From the NCBI GenBank assembly GCA_020912385.1, contig CP087208.1:2852001-2916000 (forward strand): a DNA stretch of 64,000 nucleotides, given 5' to 3'. The translations under genes were made by a program, and so were the position numbers. This stretch comes from Neofusicoccum parvum. Lineage: Eukaryota; Ascomycota; Dothideomycetes; Botryosphaeriales; Botryosphaeriaceae. Under the pieces are notes generated by a model, which saw only the letters and a list, made by a program, of their open reading frames with translations, did no database searches and was not told the DNA's origin. Shown one piece after another: positions 45,208-56,193 of the stretch (the first letter of the stretch is position 1; every line of letters begins with the position of its first letter).

Positions 45208-47824
45208 ATGCCCCTCCTTCGCTCTACTTCTACGTCAAGCTTCACCAGCACAGACTCGGAGTATAGTCTTACGCCTCATAGTCGCACAGTATCCGTGAAT
45301 CCTTTGGATTCCGACTTAGAGAATGATGATGAGCAAGGCGCACACGACGACACGCCCGGCGCTAGCAACAACCCTGACGATGCCCCCTCCACCGACGACA
45401 ACGCTGAGACTGGCTGGCAACCACCAAGGCCCCAAGACCTCCGGGTCTTCGGTGACAGCGCGCAGAGATTGCTTGCCTTCCAAGCCATGCCGTCTGAGGC
45501 ACAGACGCGAGTCGTCGAGCTCCACCTCCAGCACAACCACACGGTGGAGCAGGCAATCAACGCCGTCGTCACCGAGCATCGACACAACCTTCTCGCACTT
45601 CCGGTCCAAGCCCGCGAGGCATACGTCGCTAGCGTGCGCCTTGTTCTCACTCAGGTCGACGAGCGCGTATTTGACCAAGCCATCGCTCTTCATGTCCTGA
45701 TTCAGGCTTTGCCACAGCGTCAGAGCACAATCGGCCACCGCCTACTCCGCATGGTGGCTAACGACCCTCGCGACATCAAGGGCCTCATCGGTGCCCGTAG
45801 CTTTGCTTCTGACAACCTCGGCAACAACCCCATGATCAGCCGCCTCCTAAACGACATGGCCGACAGCGCGTTCACCTTCCACCACAACGATGACGAACTC
45901 CGCAGCTTGCATCAGTATGATCGACACCAAGCTCTCCCGGAACCCCGCCCTCTTCCCGGCCCTCCGGACGGCATGGTAGCAGCTCACCATCTACTGGAGA
46001 ACGAACGCTGCATTGTCGAACGTGTTGACGTGTACCGCGAACACCTCCACGAGTACCAAAACTCGCTCAGCCTGTGGATCAACGTTATCTGCGCCAGCTG
46101 CATGCACAACCGCGGCGATCACACCGCCGACACTCTCCTGATCATGCAAGAGCTATGGCAGTCCAACCCTCACACCACAGTCCCTGACATACTGAACGAC
46201 ATTCTCAAGAGTGGGATCGACAGGTCGGCCTGGAACAACCCGGAGACCTGCGATCCGACCTCCATCCTGCTTGGTCCATTCACCATGATGTGCTTCGGCA
46301 TCATGGGTCGCCCCGACTACTCCTTGTTGAACAGCCTGATTGAGTGGGAGGATTGGGATTTGGCGTCTCCAGCCCGCGAGGCCCGTGATGCAGCGAATCA
46401 GATGTTGGAAATGTGGAACAGGGGCGCAACATACCTCAAGGAAGCCAAGGAAGTGTTGAAGAGCGAGCTTCGGGATCACGGCCGCTCATTCTTCGACGTC
46501 CCGACTGTGCTCGCGGCACTTGAAAACGCTGAACCGGACGATTTCGGGGAGCATGTGGCACTCATTGACCCGCATCAAGTGCCAGCCACGTTGTTAAGCA
46601 GGATGTCCACCGTCGAAATGCTGTGGAGCATGTGCAGCGATCTCAGCTCCTTAAGCCGCGTCACTTCGAGGCTGGAAAATACTCTCGATGAAGCCAAGGT
46701 CCCTGATATGGACTTCGCAAAGGGGATGCCGATGTTTCCGGTGTGGGCCAGGGCATATCGCCGCGAGTACTTCGTGGACCGCCTCTCTGAGTTCAGGGAA
46801 CACCACGCCAACGCCTCGCAGGACTTGAAAGACATCGTGGCATCCTGCCGTCACCCTCGTGCTCGCACGCTTATGCTGTCAGCGTTCCCTCCTGGAGCAC
46901 CTCCCAACATCGAGCGCGTGCGTGACATCGCGGTCGCCGCTCGGGTCGAGCAAACCATCCGAGACAGTGCTGAGATGCTCTGGCACCAAGAGCAAGACCT
47001 CTCCGCCGCCACCGCCCTCCTCTCGCGGATGGATATCAAGCACCTCACCGCACTCCGCGCCCTCCCCGCCGACAGCATCTACGCCATCATCAAAGACGCC
47101 CACCACACCCACCGCTCCCTCCACCGCAACCTCCTCCAAACCGGCCTCCCTACCCCCACCATCAACCTCGCCGCCATCGGCCCCGCCCTCCGCGCCACCT
47201 CCCCCTCCCTCGCCCCCTCCACCCTCACCACCCTCACCACCGCCGCCCTCTCCCCCGCCCTCCGCGACATCCACCGCATCCTCGCCAACCGCCGCGCAGC
47301 CCTCTGGATCGCCCCCGCCGACGCCACCCGCATGGCCGCCATCCTCCTCCGCGCGCTCTACCTCGCGCACTCCCGCCCGACCGACCGCGCTCTCGTCCTC
47401 ACGCGCCACAGCTGGACGCACGGCCTGCACCGCGCGTGGCTGGCCTGGCACCTGCGGCTGCGGACGCTGCTGCGCCCCGTCGTCGACCGCCTGACCCCCG
47501 ACGCCGACACGGCCGGCGTGGAACATCGCCGGCCGCCAGGACTGGGAGGGCGTGGCGGCGGCGCTGCGGACGGTGCCGGGCGGCGTGGAGGCGGGGTTGC
47601 GGCGCCGCATTGGGGCGCATTTGGAGGGGGGGAGGGGGCTGCGGGCGGCGACGGATTTGTGGGTGGGCGCGCCGGATGTGGTGGATCCGTTGGTGCTGCC
47701 GGGGGATTTTGGGGAGGGGGTTCGGGGTGGGCGGGAGGAGGTTTTGGCGCGGTTGCATGGGTTGGTGCGGTTTGAGGGGTTTGTGGTGGATGGTGGGAGG
47801 CTTGTGTCGAGGGAGTGGGTGTAG
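45208..47824 (+). pseudogene. orphan family protein, tandem paralogue 2, frameshifted near the 3' end
   Basis: The ATG at 45208 begins MPLLRSTSTSSFTSTDSEYS. The protein follows its upstream neighbour closely (ELHLQHNHTVEQAINAVV, LIQALPQRQ, NDPRDIKGLIGAR, CFGIMGRPDYSLLNSLIEWE, RDIAVAARVEQTIRDSAEM). At about 47515 the family frame moves by one base: after DRLTPDADTA the homologous sequence continues as AWNIAGRQDWEGVAAALRTV in the +1 frame, ending GFVVDGGRLVSREWV at 47824, matching the partner's C-terminus. Without correction the product runs into a Gly-rich tail and stops at 47775. An extra G in GGCCGGCG is the likely cause, either a mutation or an assembly error. The restored protein would be about 871 residues. 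Confidence 0.75.
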
Positions 47825-48543
47825 GCGGTCTCGGGGGAAAGGGGATGATAGGATGTAGTGCTCGCCTTCGAGTTGGGGAAGCTGGGGTTTACGAGGGCTT
47901 CACGGGTATTGACATTTGGATAGGTCGTGTAGACAGGTTGCTTATGGCATTTTCAGGAGTTTGGTGAGGACATTTCAGATAGACACGCAAAGCACAATGT
48001 ATTGTACGCAGAAACTGATTTCCTATCTTCGATGCTCGGCTTGTCAAGAATGTGCTTCGTGTGACGGGCATGACAGGTATGACAGGTCGGGAGTTGTGAT
48101 GACAGCCGAGGTTCCACAGCGAGGCGTGCGAACTTTGCCCGCACAGGAAAGTCGATCGGCGCTCGCCCACACGTCGCGCCCAACCTTATTTGCACGCACA
48201 CAGAGACTTCCCGCCCCAGCAAACCAGTGCTGATGTTACCCAGAACAATGAACATGATCTTCCAGCGTCTAACATCCCTTGTGAGTGCTTGGCCGCGGCC
48301 AAGTCATTTTCGCTGCTGCTTTGAAAAAAGCTGATTGCTCCCGCAAGCGGCATAGCCGCAGAGGATGTGCGCCACTGCAGTGCAGCGTTGAATTCCCGTG
48401 CTTCGGCGACCAATACGTCACTACTCCCGCCAGATATTGCTGCTACATTTTCCCAAAAATGCACACACGTGCCATGTGCCATCCCAACGGCCGCACGCAC
48501 CATCTTTGTACGCGAGCGCCCCGCCAACGCCCACTCTCGTCCT
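47825..48543. other. intergenic upstream of U2-like gene 2
   Basis: No protein gene supported; presumably contains its promoter. Confidence 0.4.
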
Positions 48544-48550
48544 TATATAA
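48544..48550 (+). promoter_or_regulatory. TATA box of U2-like snRNA gene 2
   Basis: TATATAA followed by ACCCGCCTCC and CCGGACTCTTCTTCTTC, matching the arrangement before U2-like gene 1. Confidence 0.55.
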
Positions 48551-48591
48551 ACCCGCCTCCTCTACACCCTCCGGACTCTTCTTCTTCTTCA

Positions 48592-48779
48592 GCCTTCTCT
48601 TTGCCTTTTGGCTTAGATCAAGTGAAGTGTGCTGTTCTTCTTGGTTTAATCTCTGGGATGTGCCTACGGGTACCTAGTGATTAACCCACTTTTTGGAAAT
48701 CGTGCTGGTGGTCCCTGGGCTTCGCCCATACTACTGGCCACAGTGTCGTTCCTATTGCACTGCCTGGTTCTGACGCGAC
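48592..48779 (+). ncRNA. U2 snRNA-like gene, copy 2
   Basis: CTTCTCTTTGCCTTTTGGCT then TAGATCAAGTG is close to the U2 5' end of other fungi as I remember it. It is followed by CTGTTCTTCTTGGTTTAATC, a TGCCTACGGGTAC hairpin, an Sm-type site ACTTTTTGGAA and a terminal loop TATTGCACTG flanked by pairing arms, as in U2 stem-loop IV. The branch-site-pairing segment, expected to be GTAGTA, reads GAAGTG within GTGAAGTGTG, again with one extra base. Copy 1 shares the same second-position T-to-A change. The 3' end is approximate. Function as a true U2 is uncertain for that reason. Confidence 0.8.
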
Positions 48780-49036
48780 TTCTACTTTTCGTTGTACTCT
48801 CAGCCATGCGCTGAGATATGAGGAAGAGTCTTCCCACCAATACATTTGTCCCGCTGGCCTTGCTTTTCCTGACTTTTGTCCTTTCCGCCGTGCCTTTCAC
48901 CAGCCTACCGCCATCTCAAATTCGTGCTGGTTAGTCACGCTGTCGTCACACAGTCTGCACGCTTCTCCACACGCTCTTACTTGCGCAGAGTAGCCCGGCC
49001 GAGGCGTTCTGTCATTTCCACCACAGAAATCCTTTC

Positions 49037-49589
49037 CTTCCATGCAGGGCTCGCGCTTGGCAAGCCGACGCCCTCTCGTCGGCTTGCTTGATCAAGCTGA
49101 CCGGCGACTTAGCTTGTTCAAGCTGCTTGGCAAGCCGCTTGGTCCGCTTAGTTCGTGATACTTAGCATGATATTGAGGTTTTCTTCCTAATTAGGTTTAG
49201 TCTGGCTAAAACTAGGGCTCCGTAACCCACCCGAGGCGGTAAGACCTCACGATTCTTAGCATGGTGTTGAATTTTTGCGCTGAATTTTCTCGCTTAGCTA
49301 ACCCTTTCTAGCCAAAATGTCAACACTAAGGTACTATCGTGACTATTAATTCGCCTATACAACGTACACCGCTATTATAGCCAAGCGCCCTTAGAATCCG
49401 GTATCGGACGGTATCTCCGCGCTAAACCCAAGCTAAATAGATCCTTCCTAGAGCCGGCTTGGTGCCGCTTGGATACCAAGCGGGCCTTTGGGGCCCGCTT
49501 AGCAAGCCAAGCGCTTGGTCATGAATCAGGCACCAAGCGCTTGATCAAGCGCTTGAATCGGCTTGGCAATCGAGAGCCCTGCTTCCATG
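49037..49589. mobile_element. non-autonomous hAT-type DNA transposon (MITE) with 8-bp target duplication
   Basis: The element is 49045-49581 (537 bp). The terminal inverted repeats are CAGGGCTCGCGCTTGGCAAG-CCG at the left end and the reverse complement of CAGGGCTCTCGATTGCCAAG-CCG at the right end (23 bp, four mismatches). It is flanked by a perfect 8-bp duplication CTTCCATG (49037-49044 and 49582-49589). An 8-bp target duplication and CAGGG-type ends are hallmarks of the hAT superfamily. It has no transposase ORF and is rich in short palindromes such as CAAGCGCTTG and GCTTGGCAAGC near the right end. The perfect duplication suggests a recent insertion. Confidence 0.93.
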
Positions 49590-51902
49590 CGTCTTTATCT
49601 GCCTTTAATAGCGGTTCTCACCCGTCGCTAGCCTTCGAAGTCTCGGCGTGGTCTGGGAATATAATATTTACCCAATCCGACAATCCACACAATTCTCCCA
49701 AGAACACAACCGAGAGAGTTTTGTGTTCGGATTGAGGATACATCGCAATTGACACACGCCGTTGACGATTCAGACAATGCATCTCAGGCTCTGGTCGCCT
49801 TTGGATAGGCCGATATGGTGACATGTGTTGGATCTTACTCATCCCAGTGCAGCACAGTTTCCGGCCATCACCGTCGTACTGATGGCCGCGAGATGGCGCC
49901 CTGTATCTGCTCGGACCCATAGGAGTGCCCGCCCTGCGATTACTTAGACACATAGCAGAGGAGTCAGGTGTGAACATCATGATATTAATAAAGTGAAGAA
50001 GGAGGGCATCGCGGACGCCCATGAATGCGAAGCTGACGAGCCAGACCGCAGCAGGTCGGGGAACTCTCCGCAGAGACTCTCGGCCATGCCGCCTCGTTTC
50101 CACGGGCGACAGCGGCGAGCGTCCAGATCTGATACCCGCAGCTGGTCACGAGACAGCATCTGGCGCGGCGGACTGAATGCTAGACCGCACGCGTGTCCAG
50201 CTCCGACGAAGCCGCGATGCCGTTCCGCGAGCAGTGACCGAGCGGCGGCGCGAGACCGCTGCCCGCCAGACGGCGCGCGGCGGCATTCCCGCTCCCGGCA
50301 GAGCGCCGGAGGGCTGTCGCTGAGTGCCGCCAGAATGCTCGCGGCGTCTTTCAGCCTGCGCATGGTCGGCCGCCGAGCGCGCTGGTGCCAGGTGTGCCGC
50401 GGTCACTTCGCCGCAACGCGCAACCAATCAGGTGGCCGCGCGCCCGTCGCGGCTTGACTGCACGCAGACACTCGTAGGATGGTTGTTGCGATCGGCGCGG
50501 AGATCTGCGCTCGTGGCCGCCTCTGCGCGCTGCTGCGACGCCTGCCCTGGCGGCGGCGGATGGCGCTCTCCCGTTCAGCTACTGTCGCCTCATTGCTACA
50601 TCCACGAATCTCCGCTGGATGGAACAAACTAAACATGGTCCAGGGCGGCGCGGGCCGTTTTGGCGGCATCGCTGGCGATTTGCCATCGTGTATGGGCGCC
50701 GAATTCGCCCAACGGCCAGAGACTGGGGGCGGCGGAAGCAACCCACTCGCCGTTCCGATGAAACAGCATCGCGGAGTTCGTAGTTACATCTTTCTAAGTA
50801 CCTAGACTATTCTACTCTCATGAGACAATGAAGACACCGCTGCGGGATTGTGTCGGTGTTATTGTTTAACCTCCCGCCACTGCTTCGCACATCTGTGAGG
50901 CCACAGTATGGAACCCGATTGTCTTCGCTCTCATCTTGTGAGAACTCACACTGCTATGATAGGCCATCACCGGTATATCAGAGGCTGAGCCAAGTTCATG
51001 TTGAAACGCTTTTGCGGGGGGCCGTGGCGTCTGGACGACGGCGCGAGGTTCCGGATGTACACTTGACCAGTAGCCAATTCAACATTGTGAGACTGCTGCA
51101 CCATTCTGATCAGACTGCCATTGAGAATTGCTGCGGACAACTCGGCATGGGCGCTTCTGTAAGCTCAAGTGCCATTTACCCCTGGGCTACTTCCCCGGCC
51201 GCTGCCATGTCCACCAAGGGCCTGCTTGGGACCCAGACCCTCTGTTCTTGCAGGCATTCGATCGTTTTGTCCTAGGTCGTTCAACATCGTGGGCTAGGGG
51301 AACATGGATCATGTGCGGGCGAGCCATAATTCAGCGCTTCGGCGGCGCCCCCCAAGAACGCCATTCCATTGATCGTGAGAGGTAGACAAGAGCACGCTTG
51401 ACCCGCTCCGAAAGACTCTGTCAATTTTCGTCTGCTTGTGCGACCCGCGTACTGTCCTGGCCTTCTGGCGGCGCTGACGCTGGTCGTACGCTTCGTTGCT
51501 CGGGAGATGACCACACACTTCTCCCTCAACCACGCTGCGCCAGCACCACAAGCTCGCCCGGCCCATCAGACCCACTACAGCGAGCGGATCAAGCCTGGGA
51601 TGCCCCTAAGAAAACCGCAATGATCTCATTGATGCCGTCCAGGTAGAGCGCCGCTCCTGCACTCAGTGCGAAGCCCGCCGCGAGCTGCATTGCTGCCGCC
51701 GCAACAGCACTGCGCACCCGCTCTTCTACGCTCTTCTGCAGCACTCTCCCCGCTTTCCATATTCGGTAGCTGCGCCTTCAGGCTGCATTGCGCCCACAAA
51801 CAAATTTCGCCGTTCTGCTTGCGCGAACCAAAACACCAACACCTCCGCCCCGCCCTCCTTGTTCGCACCACAACACAACTTTCTCTTCGCCGCTCGGCCG
51901 TC
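49590..51902. other. intergenic, nothing firm
   Basis: GC-rich blocks alternate with AT-rich blocks. Long ORFs exist on both strands between 49.6 and 50.8 kb but lack coding bias and domains. It may include the promoter of the following host transcript. Confidence 0.35.
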
Positions 51903-52541
51903 ATGGCCTGCAAAGGCTGTTTGCAACGCATCTCCAAGTGAGTCAGCCCCCTCTTCCCTTTTCTCCAGCCCCTGCAGCCTGTTGTGCCGGCAGCGCGTCC
52001 AGATCTTCGGTCTGCAGCGCGACACAACAACAGCAGCTTTCGTCCCTCGATCGCACAGCCTCACACCCCGCACCTCCAAGCATATCACTTCAAGCCCTCC
52101 TCCTGCTTCTCGCAGCACTGTTCGGCGAGCCGCGCCCTTGTTTGCCATTGCCGCTCCCTCACACTCTGAACTGCATTTGACTGACTCTGCCCAGATCTTC
52201 TGACCAGCCTGGCGCAGAACTCTCATCGCTGCTTCTAGTTTCTATCACTGGCCCTTTCAACGCCTGTAGAATTGCTGCGACCAATTCAAGGCGCCTTCGG
52301 CCACTTGCTTCAACCACATATTACCCCCACCCAACCCATGACACAGTCAAAGGTAAGTGAAGCCAGTCTTTTGTCTTGTCTCTGCACCTCACTCACGCTG
52401 TTGCTAATCTCTTTTGGTGCAGGTCCTCACAGATCTTCTTTGGATATTCATCCCTCGAGCTTACCCGCTGGTGAAGCTGGCTGCATCCCAGCTTGCCATA
52501 CCCTGTAAGATCTGCCCTTCTAAGCTTTTCATTTCGTTCCC

Positions 52542-52699
52542 GTCATCAATGATGAAACGAGGCAGAACAAACGAAGGACCCTATTGCTGTCTCTCTAGAG
52601 CGCATTCGTGCAGCCGAGATAGCTAACGGGGGCCAATGTTTATAAAAATGCTTCTACACAGGATTAGCAGCGTTGCTGTTAAGAGCTTCCTGACATGAC
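52542..52699 (+). ncRNA. intronic box C/D snoRNA candidate
   Basis: Box C ATGATGA at 52549-52555 and box D CTGA at 52690-52693 are enclosed by a perfect terminal stem GTCAT (52542-52546)/ATGAC (52695-52699). It lies within intron 52505-52760. At 158 nt it is long for the class. The guide target is not determined. Confidence 0.6.
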
Positions 52700-53886
52700 A
52701 AACCAACGCTACAACTCTCCAACCCTGTTCAAGATCACTGGCTAATTCAAAGACTCGTAGGGCAATATTCTCAATTCTAAAATTATCATTCGAGTAAGTC
52801 AACTCTCCGTTCTCTCTTTCTCCTTGAAGCGCCCAATCCTCATGATGATCCAACATGGCGAGAACATCTAAGCCTTATTTGCTCTCTCTCTTGGGATAAC
52901 GTTGCGAATCGAGCACTCAGAACCGTTGCTCGAGCCGGAATGCTGGGCGATAGGACGCTGGCGCTATTGGTTCTTTCGTTTGAACTTGAGGGAGCCCATC
53001 TCGGGTGATGATGATAAAACAATCCTACACCGAGCTCTTATGGTCTGAGAAGACAATGACACATTCCCTACTCAAAATCAATCCTTTTTTAAGATTACAA
53101 ACGCTAATCAGATTGGTTTCGCAGGACAAGTCCGACTCACATCAAACTCCGTCTGCATGTAAGTTACTCTTCTTCATTTACATCCTTCCCTACACAAGTG
53201 GTCTGCAAGATGAACAAAAGAGAGAATTCAGCGAGCTTCTCTACGAACCCTTACGGGTCTGTGGCTGGAGTCGGATGGCCTCGTCCTAATGAATTCGCCG
53301 CATGACCCTATGTGGGGCGATTGAAGACGGGTGCCGACATGCTATTTTCTGAAAGATCCACCATAAAGCCTTTCGTTCATGCTCCCTCCATTGTTAACAT
53401 CAGCTAATCTATCGAGTTCCGCAGGGGCTCGACGCATTTGTCCAATGGCGCATATCCACTGAGCTTGGTAAGTATGTACGCTTCTGCTTACCTTTCGTCC
53501 AAGGATTAATGGCTGATTCCGTCTGACAGTGTCACATCGACATATTCCAATAGCAATAGTGCTTTTCAGGTAGGTTTACTGTCACCTTGATATGCACATT
53601 CCCGCTCACCCTTCCCATAATGAGCTCGGTACTACAATTGAGAGGAAGGTTTTCCTACTGACACCCAACGCTTAAGCCTGGCAGTTTCAACGCTTTGGTG
53701 TTGGACCTGGAGCTAAGCCTGACTCGAAGACAACCTGGCTGTGTTCCATCGCCATCCATTGTCTTGAATCGCGGCAAACTTTGTTTAACCCGTCCGACAA
53801 GCATTCAGGAATCTCGTCGCATGAACACTGCAGATATCAGGTAAGCGAGTTGTTCCCTAACACCTCCATACCCTTTTGCGTTGTCA

Positions 53887-54004
53887 GTGATGAAAGAAAC
53901 TGTAAACAGTCATTACAGCTTAGGCCTCGGTAACCTCCTTCTACGGGGGCAATGATGAGACTTCGATGGTGCCGGCATCCTGCTGGAACTAGAGCTACTT
54001 CTGA
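53887..54004 (+). ncRNA. intronic box C/D snoRNA candidate, weaker
   Basis: Box C GTGATGA (53887-53893), a second box-C-like ATGATGA (53952-53958, possibly C') and CTGA (54001-54004) lie in intron 53841-54078. No clean terminal stem is seen next to the boxes. Confidence 0.35.
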
Positions 54005-54166
54005 TCAAAACTACGTCACACTTCTATCATATCATGTCCTTCTTTTGGAGTCACTTGCTAACATATCCAAGATTGTAGAAATAATTCATCCTCTCCGCGG
54101 ATCAGCAACGACCAGGTAAGCCAACCCCATACTTTACCATCAACCCACTTCCGCACTTCGTCCCAA

Positions 54167-54264
54167 GTGATGACCCACGCAAGAACATCTCAGAGACCTT
54201 TGCGTCGTTGCTTTGTTTCAGTCTCAGTGCTGATAATCGTAAATCTATACACCATAAAGTCTGA
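54167..54264 (+). ncRNA. intronic box C/D snoRNA candidate, weaker
   Basis: GTGATGA (54167-54173) is followed by CAAGAACATCTCAG, a segment shared with snoRNA candidates at 59988 and 60280, and by CTGA at 54230-54233 and 54261-54264. It lies in intron 54116-54467. No convincing terminal stem. Confidence 0.4.
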
Positions 54265-54504
54265 GCGGATGCGCACTCGTTCCCAACATCAATTTTCAAT
54301 CCTTTTGTTGAACCGTCGCTGATCAAGATATCCCGAGAGCTGTAGAACCCTCGCTGCAACATCCCTGGCCATATCAATTTCTATGGTGGCAACAAAACTC
54401 CAGAACAGAGGTGATCTTCTTAGGCACGCGCTTTCTCCAACTCTAGCTAATGTTCGCCATTTTGCAGGAGCCTTGCTCGCTTTTCGCGAATCATCTTCCA
54501 TCTT

Positions 54505-54780
54505 GGGAGGGTGGGTGGCACATGGTAGCACCGACAATACTGGAACTTGGTAAGCAGTTCCTCTCCTCATATCTCAACCACACACTGACACGCCGACCTT
54601 GCCAGAAACTACACATCACAAATACGCCTTGTGGGAGGGCGGGTGGCACATGGTGGCTCCAAGCCTTCCGGACCCGGGTAAGCCCCTTCATCCACCCCAC
54701 CCCCAACATCCACTAACACGCCACCCACCCAGAACTTCGGACCACACACCAGGCGCACGCCTTGCGGGTGGGCGGGCGGG
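54505..54780 (+). repeat. three exon copies with G-quadruplex-type runs
   Basis: Successive small exons carry GGGAGGGTGGGTGG (54505-54518), GGGAGGGCGGGTGG (54633-54646) and GGGTGGGCGGGCGGG (54766-54780), the first two followed by CACATGGT. The exons are separated by 55-56 nt introns. They look like a tandemly duplicated exon-intron unit. The third fits the four-run G-quadruplex pattern with single-base loops. Confidence 0.7.
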
Positions 54781-54864
54781 TTTCCCCCGGTAAGTCCCCC
54801 CAAACGCCCCCCACCACCAAAGCCCTTGGGGAAGCCCTTGGGTATTTGATAACACGGCCTTCGG

Positions 54865-54976
54865 CCCGGGGCGTGATGACACCGGCAAGAACAGATTTAG
54901 GGGTTTTCCTCCGGGCTGTAATTCCTCGATGGTCAAACCTCCATTATTACACTTGAATGCTAGTTCTGATCCCGGG
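54865..54976 (+). ncRNA. intronic box C/D snoRNA candidate
   Basis: Box C GTGATGA (54873-54879) and box D CTGA (54966-54969) are enclosed by a six-pair stem CCCGGG (54865-54870)/CCCGGG (54971-54976). After box C comes CACCGGCAAGAACAG, sharing CAAGAACA with the other candidates. It is 112 nt and lies downstream of the splice donor at 54790. The guide target is not determined. Confidence 0.65.
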
Positions 54977-55110
54977 TCTACGTCTCCACGAGGCGGGGCC
55001 AAAGGCAGGTACGGTTGCGGGGATACTGGGGCTCCACTGGGAAGTGATGATATGAAGCTATCAGAGTGGGTGGCTGTTGCTTCGGCAGGGTCGGCCCTTG
55101 ATGATTATAA

Positions 55111-56193
55111 ACCAGCTGTTCTGCGGAGGGATGTACGCTCTGCTTCGGCGGGCTGTTCCTGAAGACGTAGACAAGATCTGATCCCAGAAAGGAAGATTGA
55201 GGTGGGAGCGGATGATGCTGTGACGGCTTCGCCTGAGCTTATATCTGACATACGGCACACATAGCCATTTGAGATGGTGGTGAAGGTCAATGCCCGAGCC
55301 TCTCAACAACGAATGATTGACATCAAACTCATGATTTTGTTTGCCATTACGATTGTTCACTTGCATCGCATGACCATAGACTCACGGTGAGATGTACTAC
55401 CAATCCATCGACAAATGACATAGCCAGGTTGCGCTTGAGCTGGTGGCCATCGCTGGCACTGTGGATGGTGCTAAACTCTTTCGATATTTAAGAGTCGCTA
55501 ACGGCGGCTGCTAAGATTCCAATTTCAGTACTTCACAGGGATAGTGTCTTCATGGCTGGCTTGTTTCTACGCGCCATTGATGACAAGATCTCTTGAGCGA
55601 CACATGAGCGATAAAACTGACCGGGTGGAAGTGTCGGCGTTGTATAAGCTCAGGACACATCCACTTGGGGCCACTTCTTCAGTCGCACACTATATATACT
55701 GGGGCAGTAGGGCATGGCCGAATGAAGAATGTGGGGAGTAGAAGCAATGCTCTAGATAGGGAATCATGGTAGAAAATCTACGAGCACCATCCGAATGCAT
55801 GCTTAAACTCCCTACGCTCCGAATCTGCTTGTAGAAGCCCAGGAGTCTTGCGTGTGGCGTGAAAAGGTGCGCCTAGAGAGAGTGTCCGGAACTGAGGTCG
55901 GACGCCATTGGAGATGCCAGCGAGGCATGAGTGACAGCTTCTCCTGAGCCGCGAGATGTTGAGCGTCGGGGAAAGTGTCGCTCCGGGAGCGTTCAAAGCC
56001 GATTGCTGCCTCTCGCTTGCGACTTTGTTCCGTACTTTTCTGTCCGCCCGGGCGCTCTTCCTCACTGCACACTCGCAGCTCCTCCACACGCGTCGCGACG
56101 CGCCACCCCCAGCTCTCGTCTTCTACGTTGCCTCCATTAGCGCTACAAAGGTTCTTCTGAGCAGCGAACACGAGTCCGATCCGCATCGTAACG
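55111..56193. other. intergenic or end of host transcript
   Basis: No gene seen; a GTGATGA at 55044 just before this interval may belong to a further snoRNA. The last 200 bases form the leader of the F-box-like gene. Confidence 0.3.

Larger units (their letters stand above)
51903..55110 (+). ncRNA. multi-exon, probably non-coding snoRNA host gene (first block)
   Basis: A chain of consensus splice sites defines tiny exons: 52195-52352, 52423-52504, 52761-52793, 53125-53158, 53425-53467, 53530-53569, 53834-53840, 54079-54115, 54468-54549, 54606-54677 and 54733-54789. The introns start GTAAGT/GTAAGC and end with GCTAAT/GCTAAC then CAG/TAG. Many are 238-352 nt, against 46-67 nt in protein genes here; 53468-53529, 54550-54605 and 54678-54732 are short. 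Joined exons give no sustained reading frame (stops appear within two or three exons). Long introns hold box C/D motifs, including one RTGATGA at 52842 followed by AGAACATCTAAG but without a clear D box. The ATG at 51903 (MACKGCLQRISK) may mark the first exon, spliced at 51938. The 5' and 3' ends are unknown. Confidence 0.6.

Noticed and set aside
49045..49581. CRISPR-like or satellite array because of repeated GCTTGG/CAAGC words
   Set aside because: The words are irregularly spaced short palindromes inside a transposon defined by inverted repeats and a target duplication.
49618..50363. Minus-strand ORFs of 128-161 codons
   Set aside because: No coding bias, domains or splice links; Arg/Cys-rich composition typical of chance ORFs.
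52338..52793. Short protein MTQSKVLTDLLWIFIPRAYP... from the host-gene exons
   Set aside because: The frame closes in the next exon (about 38 codons); consistent with a non-coding transcript, so not listed as a gene.
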